A DNA stretch of 64,000 nucleotides from Streptomyces mesophilus (GTDB taxonomy: Bacteria; Actinomycetota; Actinomycetes; Streptomycetales; Streptomycetaceae), in assembly GCF_011044995.1 (NCBI RefSeq), contig NZ_JAAKZW010000004.1:62001-126000 (forward strand). Direction: 5' to 3'. The notes under the pieces were generated by a model, which was not told where the DNA came from, ran no database searches, and was given only the letters and a program-made list of their open reading frames with translations. Position numbers and translations under genes: made by a program. Shown piece after piece: positions 24,494 to 32,696 of the stretch (position 1 is the first letter of the stretch; each line of letters opens with the position of its first letter).

Positions 24494-25527
24494 GCGTGCA
24501 GGCGGCGATATCCGATACGGGGGCGCCGGCCGCCGGGCCTGACGGGCATCCGGGCAAGCCCGCGCGGCGGCGGTCGGGGGTCCAGCTGCTGGTCCTCGGT
24601 GTCCTGCTGGCCGTCGCGTCATGGTGCGCGCTGAGTCTTGGCACCCCCTATGTGCCGCTGCACCGGCTGTTCGGGGGCGACGAGATCACTCAGGTGGTCG
24701 TGTCCGAACTCCGTGTACCCCGGCTGGTGTTGGCGCTGCTCGCCGGCGCCTGCCTGGGGGCGGCCGGACTCGTGCTCCAGGAGGCGCTGCGCAACCCCCT
24801 GGCGGTCCCCGAGATGCTGGGCGTCTCGTCCGGCGCGGCGCTCGGGGTGGCCGCACCGCTGGTGCTCGCCGTGGCCGTGCCCGCTGCCGTCCAGCCGCTG
24901 CTCGCCATCGGCGGGGCCGCGCTGGGCGGCGGACTCACGCTGCTCGCGGCGGGGCTCGGGCGCAGCCCGTCGGCCGTGCTGCTCACCGGGGCCGCCGTCG
25001 CGGCGGCGCTGCAGGCCGCGCTGCTCGTCCTGATGGTCATGGCCGATCAGCTCGATCTGCAGCTGATCTACCGGTATTTGCTCGGCTCACTGTCGGCGCG
25101 CACCTGGGAGGACGTCACCGGCCTGTGGCCGTGGCTCCTGATCGCCGTTCCGGCGCTCGTGCTGTGCGCGCCGGTGCTCGCGGTGCTCCGGCTCGGTGAC
25201 GACGACGCCGAAGCTCTGGGCGTACGAGCACGGCGGGCCCGGTTCGCGGCGCTGGCCGTCGCCGTGGTGCTGATCGCGCCCGTGACCGCCGTGTGCGGGC
25301 CCGTGGCGTGGGTGGGATTCCTCGCGCCGCAGCTGGCGCGCAGGCTCAACCCCCGCTCCGACGCGGTGGGTTGGCTGCCCTGGTCGGCGGCATGGGGCGC
25401 GGTCGTCGTGGCCCTCGCCGACGTACCGGCCCGGCTCGCGCTCGCACCGGTGGAGATCCCGGTCGGCGCCTGGACGGCCCTGCTCGGGGTGCCGGCCGGG
25501 GTCGCTCTGCTGAGGAGGGCGCGATGA
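24490..25527 (+). CDS. FecCD-family ABC permease (importer subunit 1)
   Basis: 345 residues, GTG start overlapping the lipoprotein stop. Nine to ten membrane helices; FecCD signatures include LRVPRLVLALLAGACLGAAGLVLQEALRNPLAVPEMLGVSSGAALG and AVCGPVAWVGFLAPQLAR. It pairs with the next permease to form the membrane channel of a BtuC-like importer. Its place behind a Zur-box-like site suggests uptake of zinc or a zinc chelate. Confidence 0.93.
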   Translation: MSVQAAISDTGAPAAGPDGHPGKPARRRSGVQLLVLGVLLAVASWCALSLGTPYVPLHRLFGGDEITQVVVSELRVPRLVLALLAGACLGAAGLVLQEALRNPLAVPEMLGVSSGAALGVAAPLVLAVAVPAAVQPLLAIGGAALGGGLTLLAAGLGRSPSAVLLTGAAVAAALQAALLVLMVMADQLDLQLIYRYLLGSLSARTWEDVTGLWPWLLIAVPALVLCAPVLAVLRLGDDDAEALGVRARRARFAALAVAVVLIAPVTAVCGPVAWVGFLAPQLARRLNPRSDAVGWLPWSAAWGAVVVALADVPARLALAPVEIPVGAWTALLGVPAGVALLRRAR

Positions 25528-26639
25528 CGGACAAGGTTCAGGTGGCGGAGAGGGAGTCGATGGCCGGGTCCGTGCAGGCCGCACGGGTCGTGCGATCGAA
25601 CGAGCCGGATCCGATGGGGCGGCCCGCACACATGGCGCGGCGCTTCGGCGTACTCGCCGGGCTCATCCTGGCCGCCGTCTGCGCATCGCTCATGTCGGGG
25701 CGGGCCATGTCCCCGTCCGTGGCCTGGGATGTGCTGTCCGGCGGGGGCGGCGCGATGGACCGGCACGTGCTGTTCAACCTCCGGGTGCCCCGTCTCCTTG
25801 TGGCGCTCGGGGCGGGCGGCTGCCTCGGTGTCGCGGGTCTGGTCCTCCAGTCGGCGCTCCGTAATCCGCTGGCCGGACCCGAGGTCACCGGTGTGACGCC
25901 TGGCGCCGTACTCGGAGCGGTCACGGCGACCGGACTCGGCCTCGCGGGCTGGCAGTCACCACTCGCCGTGGTCGTCGCGGCCCTCGCGGGCGGTCTGGCC
26001 GGGGCCGGACTCCTGTGGCTCCTCGCCGGACGCGGCCGTGCGGATCCCGCACAGACCGCCGTGTACGGAGTGCTCGTCTCCGCCGTACTCGGCGGACTCA
26101 CCGCCATGGTGCTGCTCGTCGCCCCGGGCGAACTGGGCAGCGTGGTCCAGTGGCTGGTCGGCACTACAGAGGGCCGCGTATGGGAGCACTGGCATCTCCT
26201 GTGGCCCTGGGCGCTCGCCTGGGCAGTCGTGGCCTGGCTGTGTGCCGGGCCGCTGACCCTGCTGCGCTGCGGCGACGAACTCGCCGCCGCGGCCGGCCTG
26301 TCGGTCGTACGGGCCCGGTCCCTGGCGCTGCTGTGTGCCGTGGCGCTGACGGCGGGCGCCGTGGCCTCCGTGGGTGCGCTCGGTTTCGTCGGCCTGCTCG
26401 TGCCGCATGTCGCCGTGGCCGTTTTCGGCGCCGACCTGCGCTGCGCGCTGCCCGGGGCGGCGCTGCTGGGGGCGCTCGTGGTGTGCGGCGCGGACGCCAC
26501 CGCACAAGCGCTCTCGCGACTGCTCGCCCTGGCCCTCGACTCCGACCGGCTGACCGTGCCCGTCGGAGCGCTCACCGCGTGTGTGGGCGCGGTGCTGCTG
26601 CTGATCGTCGTACGCCGCACGCCCGCCCAGGACTTCTAG
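25524..26639 (+). CDS. FecCD-family ABC permease (importer subunit 2)
   Basis: 371 residues from the ATG at 25524 (GAGGAGGG just upstream, 4-bp overlap with the previous stop). A ~35-residue polar N-terminal extension precedes nine to ten helices. Family motifs: LRVPRLLVALGAGGCLGVAGLVLQSALRNPLAGPEVTGVTPGAV and ASVGALGFVGLLVPHVA. The two permeases differ clearly, so they form a heterodimer, as in siderophore importers. Confidence 0.93.
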   Translation: MTDKVQVAERESMAGSVQAARVVRSNEPDPMGRPAHMARRFGVLAGLILAAVCASLMSGRAMSPSVAWDVLSGGGGAMDRHVLFNLRVPRLLVALGAGGCLGVAGLVLQSALRNPLAGPEVTGVTPGAVLGAVTATGLGLAGWQSPLAVVVAALAGGLAGAGLLWLLAGRGRADPAQTAVYGVLVSAVLGGLTAMVLLVAPGELGSVVQWLVGTTEGRVWEHWHLLWPWALAWAVVAWLCAGPLTLLRCGDELAAAAGLSVVRARSLALLCAVALTAGAVASVGALGFVGLLVPHVAVAVFGADLRCALPGAALLGALVVCGADATAQALSRLLALALDSDRLTVPVGALTACVGAVLLLIVVRRTPAQDF

Positions 26640-26675
26640 GCCGCTGCGGTTGCCAAGGCCCGCTGCCGCAGCGGC
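26640..26675 (+). terminator. Hairpin between permease and ATPase genes
   Basis: A ten-base inverted repeat (arms 26640-26649 and 26666-26675) lies immediately after the permease stop at 26639 and about 65 bp before the ATPase ATG. It may attenuate transcription or stabilise the upstream mRNA end. Confidence 0.4.
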
Positions 26676-26741
26676 GCATCTCGCTGCGGTCGGTCGGCAC
26701 CCTCAAGGGCCTTTGTCGCCAAGGACAGTTAAGGACACAGC

Positions 26742-27545
26742 ATGAGTGAACCCGTGGGCATCCGCGTAGAAGGAGTCCACTTCGGATACCCCGGCCGCCC
26801 CGTCCTGCGCGGCGTGGACGTGGCTGTCGAACCGGGAGAGCTGACCGCCCTCGTCGGCCTCAACGGGTGCGGCAAATCGACCCTGTTGCGGATCGTCGCC
26901 GGGCTGCTTCGGCCCGGCGAGGGGCGGGTCCTGGTGGGCGGTCACGACCTGGCCCGACGCTCGCGGCGGGCCACCGCACGCCATGTGGCGCTGCTGCACC
27001 AGTCGGCCCCGGCGGTTCCGGGGATGACCGTACGCCAGCTCGTACGGCAGGGGCGGTACGCGGCGCGCGGCCCGCTCGGCATGCTGCGCGAAGGCGACGA
27101 CGCCGTGGTGCGCCGCGCCTTGGACGACGTCGGCGTGGCGGCCTGGGCCGAACGGCCCGTCGACTCGCTCTCCGGCGGCGAACGCCAGCGCGTGCGCCTG
27201 GCCATGGCGCTCGCCCAGGACACCCGCGTACTGCTGCTCGACGAGCCCACCACCTACCTGGATCTCCACCATCAACTCGACGTGCTGCAAACGGTGGTGA
27301 GGCTGCGCGAGGAGCGCGGCCTGACCGTGGTCATGGTGCTGCACGACCTTGCGCACGCCGCCCGCTTCGCCGAGCGGATCGTCGCCCTGCGGGATGGCGG
27401 CGTGGTGGCCGACGGGGCGCCGAAGGAGGTCGTCACGCCCGGGTTCCTCGCGGACGTGCTGCGGGTCGCGGGCCGCGTCGGGCGGGACCCCGAGGGGGAC
27501 TGGCCGGTGTGTTACCCAGATCACCCACTGCCCTCTTCCAAATGA
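26742..27545 (+). CDS. FecE-type ABC importer ATPase
   Basis: 267 residues. Walker A is GLNGCGKSTLL (~40), the ABC signature LSGGERQR (~142), Walker B VLLLDEPTTYLDLHHQLDVL, and the H-loop VMVLHDLAHAARF. It energises the FecCD permeases encoded before it. The stop codon at 27543-27545 is itself part of the next Zur-box-like palindrome, so importer and peptide operon are packed with no spacer. Confidence 0.93.
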   Translation: MSEPVGIRVEGVHFGYPGRPVLRGVDVAVEPGELTALVGLNGCGKSTLLRIVAGLLRPGEGRVLVGGHDLARRSRRATARHVALLHQSAPAVPGMTVRQLVRQGRYAARGPLGMLREGDDAVVRRALDDVGVAAWAERPVDSLSGGERQRVRLAMALAQDTRVLLLDEPTTYLDLHHQLDVLQTVVRLREERGLTVVMVLHDLAHAARFAERIVALRDGGVVADGAPKEVVTPGFLADVLRVAGRVGRDPEGDWPVCYPDHPLPSSK

Positions 27546-27557
27546 CAATCATATTCA
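27543..27557. promoter_or_regulatory. Zur-box-like palindrome upstream of the RiPP operon
   Basis: TGACAAT-C-ATATTCA, 7-1-7 with the TGA...TCA ends conserved, in a local AT-rich patch. It overlaps the ATPase stop and lies 62 bp before the precursor ATG, a usual operator position. It is the second of three such boxes in 13 kb. Confidence 0.7.
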
Positions 27558-27618
27558 ATAACGTTCTCGCGTGGTGATCGACCGATCGCCGCAACTCCCT
27601 TGTGATGGAGGAAAGTTC

Positions 27619-27732
27619 ATGAAGGACGACCAGGTCTTCACGCCGATCGCCGACCCCGGCCAGCTGGCCCACGACTCGGCTTCCCACTCCAACGCTCTCG
27701 TCGAGAACCCCTTCGACGACACCGAGGAGTGA
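27619..27732 (+). CDS. Candidate RiPP precursor peptide (37 residues)
   Basis: ATG at 27619 with GGAGGAAA seven to eight bases upstream. The 37-residue product begins MKDDQVFTPIADPGQLA and continues HDSASHSNALV, ending in an acidic tail. There is no cysteine. Ser20, Ser22 and Ser24 alternate with Ala21 and His23, and His18 precedes. Azole-forming YcaO systems cyclise Ser/Thr/Cys, so oxazol(in)es flanking histidines are plausible. The leader could be ~1-17 and the core the Ser/His stretch, or the acidic C-terminus could be the recognition part. Position directly before a leader-binding protein and YcaO genes, and after a Zur-like box, is the main support. Its boundaries and modification are inference. 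Confidence 0.8.
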   Translation: MKDDQVFTPIADPGQLAHDSASHSNALVENPFDDTEE

Positions 27733-27751
27733 CCGAGGTCTGACCCTCGCT

Positions 27752-27786
27752 CGCGGGCCCGCCGACTGCCTCTCGGCGGGCCCGCG
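27752..27786 (+). terminator. Intercistronic hairpin (attenuator) after the precursor gene
   Basis: A perfect 14-bp inverted repeat (27752-27765 with 27773-27786) and 7-nt loop lie 19 bp after the precursor stop and 48 bp before the leader-binding protein start. Such a partial terminator would make precursor mRNA more abundant than modification-enzyme mRNA, as is common in RiPP operons. Confidence 0.8.
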
Positions 27787-27833
27787 TTCCAAGTCCTGTT
27801 GTGTGTAAGCCCCTTGTTCACGGGAGAAGTGAC

Positions 27834-28703
27834 GTGTCGCGCAGTCAGCTCGCACCGGGTGTCGAAGTCGTCGCCGTCCCCGACGGCGGCCTGGCCGTCC
27901 GTACGGCCGACGGGGAGTTCCTCCGGGTCGCGGCGGGCGAGGCGCACCGGGGGGAGCTGCTGGCCCGGCTCGCCGGCGGCGCGGCCGAGCGGGTGGACGC
28001 CGAAGTCGACCGGCTGGTGGCGGCGTTCGAGGGGGCCGGGTACGCCGAGGAGTGCGGTGGGGCGGACCGGGCCATGTGGCCTGTGGAGCGCCGGGACGTG
28101 TTGCTGCTCGGTGCTCCCGTACTGACGAAGCCGCTGGCCGGGTACCTGGAGGCGGCGGGGGCCGCGCCCCGGTTCGGTCGGCCGGGCGACTGGGAAACGG
28201 ACGAGCCCGCCGCCGTGGTGTGGTGCCTCGACGGTCCCGTATCCGAAGGCCTGTGGGACGCCGCCGACCGGCTGCCCGAGCGCGGCATCGCCTGGTCGCG
28301 CTGCCACCTCGAGGGCTGGCAGGCGTACGTCGAGCCGCTCGCGGCCGTGGCCGGGGATGTCACCTCCGCGCAGGTCCGGGCCCGGCGCCTGGCCGCCACG
28401 CCCGCCCACCGCGAACTGGCCGCCTACTGGCACGGACCGCGCACGGGCTCGCCCGTACGCCTTGCCGAGCCGGCCGCGGGACTGCTTGCCGCGCTCCTTG
28501 CGGATGACCTCACCTGGTGGGCGACCGGGGCCCGTGACGAGGACGGACTGCCCGCGCGGCGGCGCCTTCGACGCGTCGATCTGCGGACCCTGACCGTCAC
28601 CGCGCACCCCGTCCTGCCCGTGCCCGATGTGGCAGCGATGCCTGAGGTGCGGACGCACCGTCCTGGTGCGCAGGGCGCGGCAACGTCCGGGCACAGCCGG
28701 TGA
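27834..28703 (+). CDS. TOMM precursor leader-peptide-binding protein (ocin-ThiF-like/F-type partner of YcaO)
   Basis: 289 residues from GTG 27834, with GGGAGAA seven bases upstream. The N-terminal ~75 residues resemble a RiPP recognition element (LAPGVEVVAVPDGGLAVRTADGEFLRV). The middle is a degraded E1/ThiF-like fold, and the C-terminus has RRRLRRVDLRTLTVTAHPVLPVP, the hallmark of this family. The Cys-x-x-Cys usually following that motif is missing (PDVAAMPEV instead); only three scattered Cys remain, so the structural zinc appears lost. It should present the precursor to YcaO. Its stop overlaps the hydrolase start by 4 bp. Confidence 0.78.
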   Translation: MSRSQLAPGVEVVAVPDGGLAVRTADGEFLRVAAGEAHRGELLARLAGGAAERVDAEVDRLVAAFEGAGYAEECGGADRAMWPVERRDVLLLGAPVLTKPLAGYLEAAGAAPRFGRPGDWETDEPAAVVWCLDGPVSEGLWDAADRLPERGIAWSRCHLEGWQAYVEPLAAVAGDVTSAQVRARRLAATPAHRELAAYWHGPRTGSPVRLAEPAAGLLAALLADDLTWWATGARDEDGLPARRRLRRVDLRTLTVTAHPVLPVPDVAAMPEVRTHRPGAQGAATSGHSR

Positions 28704-30181
28704 CTTCGTTCACCACGTCCGTCAGCGGGCTCGCCACCGACGTCCAACTGCCGGATGGGCAGGTCACTTTCCCGGCCGTCCTCATCCGCACTCCCTACGA
28801 CCGGCACAGCCACCGTGCTGAGCTGCGCGGCTGGGCGCGGCGCGGATTCGCCGCGCTCGCCCAGGATGTACGCGGCCGGTACGCGTCGCCGGGGGAGTGG
28901 CGACCGTACGAGAGGGAGGCCGCCGACGGCGCGGACACCGCGCGCTGGATCCGGCGGCAGACCTGGAGCGACGGCCGGCTCGTGGCCTGCGGTGCCTCCT
29001 ACGCCGCCCACTGCGCCCTCGCGCTCGCGCTGGAAGGGCCCGAAGACGCGCGCCCCGACGCCGTGATCGCCGCCGTACCCGCGCTCGGAGCGGCCGACAC
29101 GGCGCGTGAACCCTCGGGCGTGGAGCGGCTGTGGAACCGCGCTGGGTGGTGGGCCGCCCACGGCGACCGGCCTGACTCCGACGAGAGCGCCCTGGCCAAG
29201 GCGCTCGCCGCCGATCCGGATCTGTTGTCCCACCTGCCGTTGGTGAAGTTGCCCGGGAGGCTGGGGCGGGAGCTCCCGTCCTGGGAGGGGCTGTGGTGCC
29301 GACGCGAGCGCGGGCGGCTTGTGTCCCGCGCGGCGGCGGCGAGGATGCCGCTGCTCGCCGTGGGCGGGCACCATGACCACTTCGCCGAGGACACGGTGGA
29401 ACTGTGGCGCCGCTGGGGCGGGCCGTCCGCGCGCCTGCTGATGGGGCCCTGGGGGCACGGCCTTGTCGCCGCGCCCGGGCCCGGTGCCTATCCCGAACAT
29501 CGCCTGAGGCTAGGCGAGTTGTATGCGGACTGGGCCCGCGCCGCTCTCGAAGGGCGGCTCAGGGAAGGGCGGGCCGGTGCGCTCGCCCTCGGTGGGGGCC
29601 CACTATGGGTGGCACCGGACATCATGGGCGACTCCTACGCTCCGAATCTGCGCCTGCTGCGCGGGGCCGCCTTCACCGCGGACCCTGAACGCCCGGTCAG
29701 CTCAGTGGAACTGGCCGTCCCCGCAGACGGCGAGCCGGACCGCTGCGTGCTCGTCACCCCGCCGCTCCCGCGCCCGCTGGACGCGTTCGGTCCCGCGGAA
29801 GTGCGTCTGCGCGCCACCGCGGACACGCCGTCCGCCGACTGGGTCGCCCGACTTGTCGCGCTGAGCCCCGAAGGGCGGGCGGTGCGGATCGGGGTTGGCA
29901 TCGTCCGCCGCGCCGAACCTCCGTACAGCAGCAAGGAGTTCACGATCCCCATCGGACGCCTCGCGCGACGACTGCCTGCCGGCACCCGGCTCCGTCTCGA
30001 GATCGCCGGACACCACTTCCCGGCCCACGCCCGCAACCCGCACACCGGCGACGACCCGATCACGGCCACCCGCCTGATCGCCTCCCGTCGCAGGGTGGAC
30101 CCGACCGGCCTCGAACTCCGCCTCGCTGCGCTCCGTACCCGACCCACACCCACCGACCCGGCCCTGGAGATCCCCCGATGA
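28700..30181 (+). CDS. CocE/NonD (S15-type) alpha/beta-hydrolase in the RiPP operon
   Basis: 493 residues, GTG start coupled to the previous stop. Alpha/beta-hydrolase with a C-terminal jelly-roll of the X-Pro dipeptidyl-peptidase/cocaine-esterase type. The nucleophile motif GASYAAH gives Ser100; candidate triad partners are Asp226 (GHHDHF) and His253 (GPWGHG). The N-terminus has the VLIRTPYDRHSH and ALAQDVRGRYASPGEWRPY segments of the family. In this operon it may remove leader residues or hydrolyse an ester/amide during maturation. No other protease is present in the cluster. Confidence 0.85.
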   Translation: MTSFTTSVSGLATDVQLPDGQVTFPAVLIRTPYDRHSHRAELRGWARRGFAALAQDVRGRYASPGEWRPYEREAADGADTARWIRRQTWSDGRLVACGASYAAHCALALALEGPEDARPDAVIAAVPALGAADTAREPSGVERLWNRAGWWAAHGDRPDSDESALAKALAADPDLLSHLPLVKLPGRLGRELPSWEGLWCRRERGRLVSRAAAARMPLLAVGGHHDHFAEDTVELWRRWGGPSARLLMGPWGHGLVAAPGPGAYPEHRLRLGELYADWARAALEGRLREGRAGALALGGGPLWVAPDIMGDSYAPNLRLLRGAAFTADPERPVSSVELAVPADGEPDRCVLVTPPLPRPLDAFGPAEVRLRATADTPSADWVARLVALSPEGRAVRIGVGIVRRAEPPYSSKEFTIPIGRLARRLPAGTRLRLEIAGHHFPAHARNPHTGDDPITATRLIASRRRVDPTGLELRLAALRTRPTPTDPALEIPR

Positions 30182-31557
30182 CGCCGCTGCCGCTCGAAGC
30201 CCTCGTGGACCCCGTCTGCGGCATCGTCCGCAAGGTCAAGCCCGTCGACCATCCGGCCGGTGCGCCGCCGCGGTACACGGCGATGACCGCCGAGGTCGCG
30301 GACGCCCGCAGGCTCGGTCTGTGGCCCGCCGACCGTGTCTCGCTGGGCACCGCCTTCGGTGACCCCGACACCGCCCGTATCGCCGCCATAGCCGAGGGAA
30401 TCGAGCGGTACTGCGGCAACCGCGTCCCGCCGCCGGGCCACCCGGACGCTCCCCTGCGCGCCACCGCCGGCGAACTCGCCGGGAAGGGCCTGCGGCTGTA
30501 CGGGCCGGACGCGCTGCCTTCGTACGCGGACTGGCAGTACGCCCGCGAGAAGTTCCCCTACCGTGGGCTCACGCACGACACCCCGGCCCTGTGGACGCGC
30601 GGAGTCGAGCAGCTGCCCGACGGCACGACGGACGAGGTGTGGGCGCCTGTCGCGCTCACCCACCTCAACTGGCGCCAGGGCGAGCTGCGTTCACTGCCGC
30701 GCACCCACCACCTCAACTACGCGGGCATCGCCACCGGCCAGGGCTTCGACGACGCCGTCGAACGCGGCCTTCTGGAGATCGCCGAACGCGACGCCCTGGA
30801 GGTGTGGTGGCACCTCGACGGGCCCACGCGCGGCATCGACGCGGCGACGGTCCCCGGTCTCGCGGAGGACCTCGCCGGATGCGGGCTCACCGTGTGGATC
30901 GTCGAGATGCCCTCCGAGTTCGCGCCCTGTATGGCCGCCCTCGTGTACGACCCGCGGCTCGATCTGTACGCCGCCGGGTTCGCCTGCAAGTACGACCCGG
31001 CCGACGCCGCCCGTAAGGCCGTACTCGAAGCGGTGCACACCTGGGTGTTCACCCAGGGGCTCACCGACCCCGACGGCTGGGTCTTCCAGGCCGTCGACGC
31101 CGGACTGCTCGCCAAGGGGCTCTACCTCGACCACCGGGAGGACCGTCGCTATCTCGATGCCTGCGGTGAACAGTTTGAACGCGTAAGGGATTTGGGCGCC
31201 CACGTCCAGGTGTGGCTCGATCCGCGGATGGCTTCCGAGGCCAGACGTTTCACGGAGCCGGCGCACGGCGTCGTACCCCTCGGCGCTGTCGCGTCGGGCA
31301 GCCGGGAGCGGATGGCCGCAGCCCTGCGCGAGGGCGGCCACCGTGTGATGACCTTCGACCTGACCACCGAGGACGTGGCCGAGACACAGCTGAGGGTCGC
31401 CCGGGTTCTGGTGTCCGGACTGCTGCCCAACGCACCGGCCGCGTTCGGGTACTTCGGGTGCCCGCGCCTCGCCGAAGCCGCCCTCGCGCGCGGCTGGCGT
31501 ACCGCCGCGCCGGGCGCGCCCGATGACTTCACGCTGGCCCCGCCGCCGCACATGTGA
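30178..31557 (+). CDS. YcaO-domain cyclodehydratase
   Basis: 459 residues. The ATP/Mg-binding motifs are visible: AEGIERYCGN (Glu73, Glu76, Arg77) and GLLEIAERDALEVWW (Glu200, Glu203, Arg204, Asp205); AVLEAVHTWVF follows near 280. The C-terminus ends APPPHM, a Pro-rich end typical of azoline-forming YcaO proteins. YcaO enzymes phosphorylate the backbone amide and cyclise Ser/Thr/Cys to azolines, or make amidines or thioamides. Together with the leader-binding protein and SagB-like dehydrogenase this points to azol(in)es. ATGA overlaps couple it on both sides. Confidence 0.93.
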   Translation: MTPLPLEALVDPVCGIVRKVKPVDHPAGAPPRYTAMTAEVADARRLGLWPADRVSLGTAFGDPDTARIAAIAEGIERYCGNRVPPPGHPDAPLRATAGELAGKGLRLYGPDALPSYADWQYAREKFPYRGLTHDTPALWTRGVEQLPDGTTDEVWAPVALTHLNWRQGELRSLPRTHHLNYAGIATGQGFDDAVERGLLEIAERDALEVWWHLDGPTRGIDAATVPGLAEDLAGCGLTVWIVEMPSEFAPCMAALVYDPRLDLYAAGFACKYDPADAARKAVLEAVHTWVFTQGLTDPDGWVFQAVDAGLLAKGLYLDHREDRRYLDACGEQFERVRDLGAHVQVWLDPRMASEARRFTEPAHGVVPLGAVASGSRERMAAALREGGHRVMTFDLTTEDVAETQLRVARVLVSGLLPNAPAAFGYFGCPRLAEAALARGWRTAAPGAPDDFTLAPPPHM

Positions 31558-32696
31558 GCCGCGCCATGGACCTAGGGAAAGCCCTCGCCAGAGCCCGTAC
31601 GGACGAAGTGCCCGGCCCGGACATGCCCGCCGCGCCGATGGTGCCCGACTGGCCGGGCCCCGCTCGCCGTCTGCCGCGGGCCGAGCTCGGACAGCTGGAC
31701 CTGCGCGAGCTGCTGCGCCTTTCGCTGGCCGCCGCCGACGGGACCGGACGGCTGCGGCCCGCGCCCTCCGCAGGCGCGCTGCACCCCGTCGACGCCCAGC
31801 TTGTCGTGGGCGACAACTGCGCGATGGAGCAGGGGCGGTACGGCTACGACCCGTTGTGTCACCGGGTGCATCGTCTCGGCGCCGCGCCTGGCGATGTGCT
31901 GCCCGGGGTTGCGGTCGAGCTGTACGCGATTCCGCAGCGCACGGAAGCCCACTACGGTCACCGCGCCTGGCCGCTGATCCTGCTCGACGCGGGGCATGCG
32001 GCTGCGGCGCTGTGGCTCGCGGGTCGGGCCTTGGGCGCCGGAGCGCCCGCCCTCGATCTGGAGGGTGCAGGCGAACAGCCGCTGGCTGTCGTGCACTTCG
32101 CGCCGGACTGGGGTGGCCGGCGGAGAGGGGAGCACGGTTTGCGGCAGGGCGAGGGCGCGGGGCGCATGGCGGACCGAAACCCGCATCAGGCACCCGAGCC
32201 CCGCGACCTCCTGGCCCGCCGCAGCACCCCGCCCCCGCTGAACGGCACCCTCACGCGTGCCGACCTGCTCGCCGTACTCACCACAGCGCAACAAGCCGAC
32301 GCCGGCGAACTGAGCTGGTGCGTGGCCGTCGGCGCACCCGAGCCGGAGCTCGTCGAGTTGGCGCCGGACGGTGCGCTGCGCCGGCTGGCCGCGGGGGAGG
32401 CGCGGCCCACCCTGGCCGCCTGGGCCGCGGGTCAGCGGTGGATCGCGGACGCCGGCGCGGTGCTCATCGGCTACGGCTGTCCGTCCGACGCGGACGCCGA
32501 GCGGATCCGGCGCACCCATCTGCGCGCCGGCTTCGCCGTCGGCCGCGCACACGTCGCGGCCCTGCAACGAGGGTTGGCGTCCCGCCCCGTCGGCTCCTGG
32601 CAACAGGCCGACCTGGGCGCGGCGCTCGGCCGCGCACCGGAACAAGACTGGATCGTCCACGGCCTGGCTCTGGGCCGACCCGAGGAGGGGACCTGA
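31554..32696 (+). CDS. SagB/McbC-type FMN azoline dehydrogenase
   Basis: 380 residues, GTG start overlapping the YcaO stop. Nitroreductase-fold protein with the RPAPSAGALHPVDAQLVV motif of SagB-type dehydrogenases (~60-78) and duplicated-half organisation (second half from ~215: RRSTPPPLNGTLTRADLLAVL...). These enzymes oxidise azolines to aromatic azoles using FMN. The C-terminal half lacks a strong second flavin motif, so one half may be structural. Its stop is immediately followed by the first exporter's GTG. Confidence 0.85.
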   Translation: MSRAMDLGKALARARTDEVPGPDMPAAPMVPDWPGPARRLPRAELGQLDLRELLRLSLAAADGTGRLRPAPSAGALHPVDAQLVVGDNCAMEQGRYGYDPLCHRVHRLGAAPGDVLPGVAVELYAIPQRTEAHYGHRAWPLILLDAGHAAAALWLAGRALGAGAPALDLEGAGEQPLAVVHFAPDWGGRRRGEHGLRQGEGAGRMADRNPHQAPEPRDLLARRSTPPPLNGTLTRADLLAVLTTAQQADAGELSWCVAVGAPEPELVELAPDGALRRLAAGEARPTLAAWAAGQRWIADAGAVLIGYGCPSDADAERIRRTHLRAGFAVGRAHVAALQRGLASRPVGSWQQADLGAALGRAPEQDWIVHGLALGRPEEGT

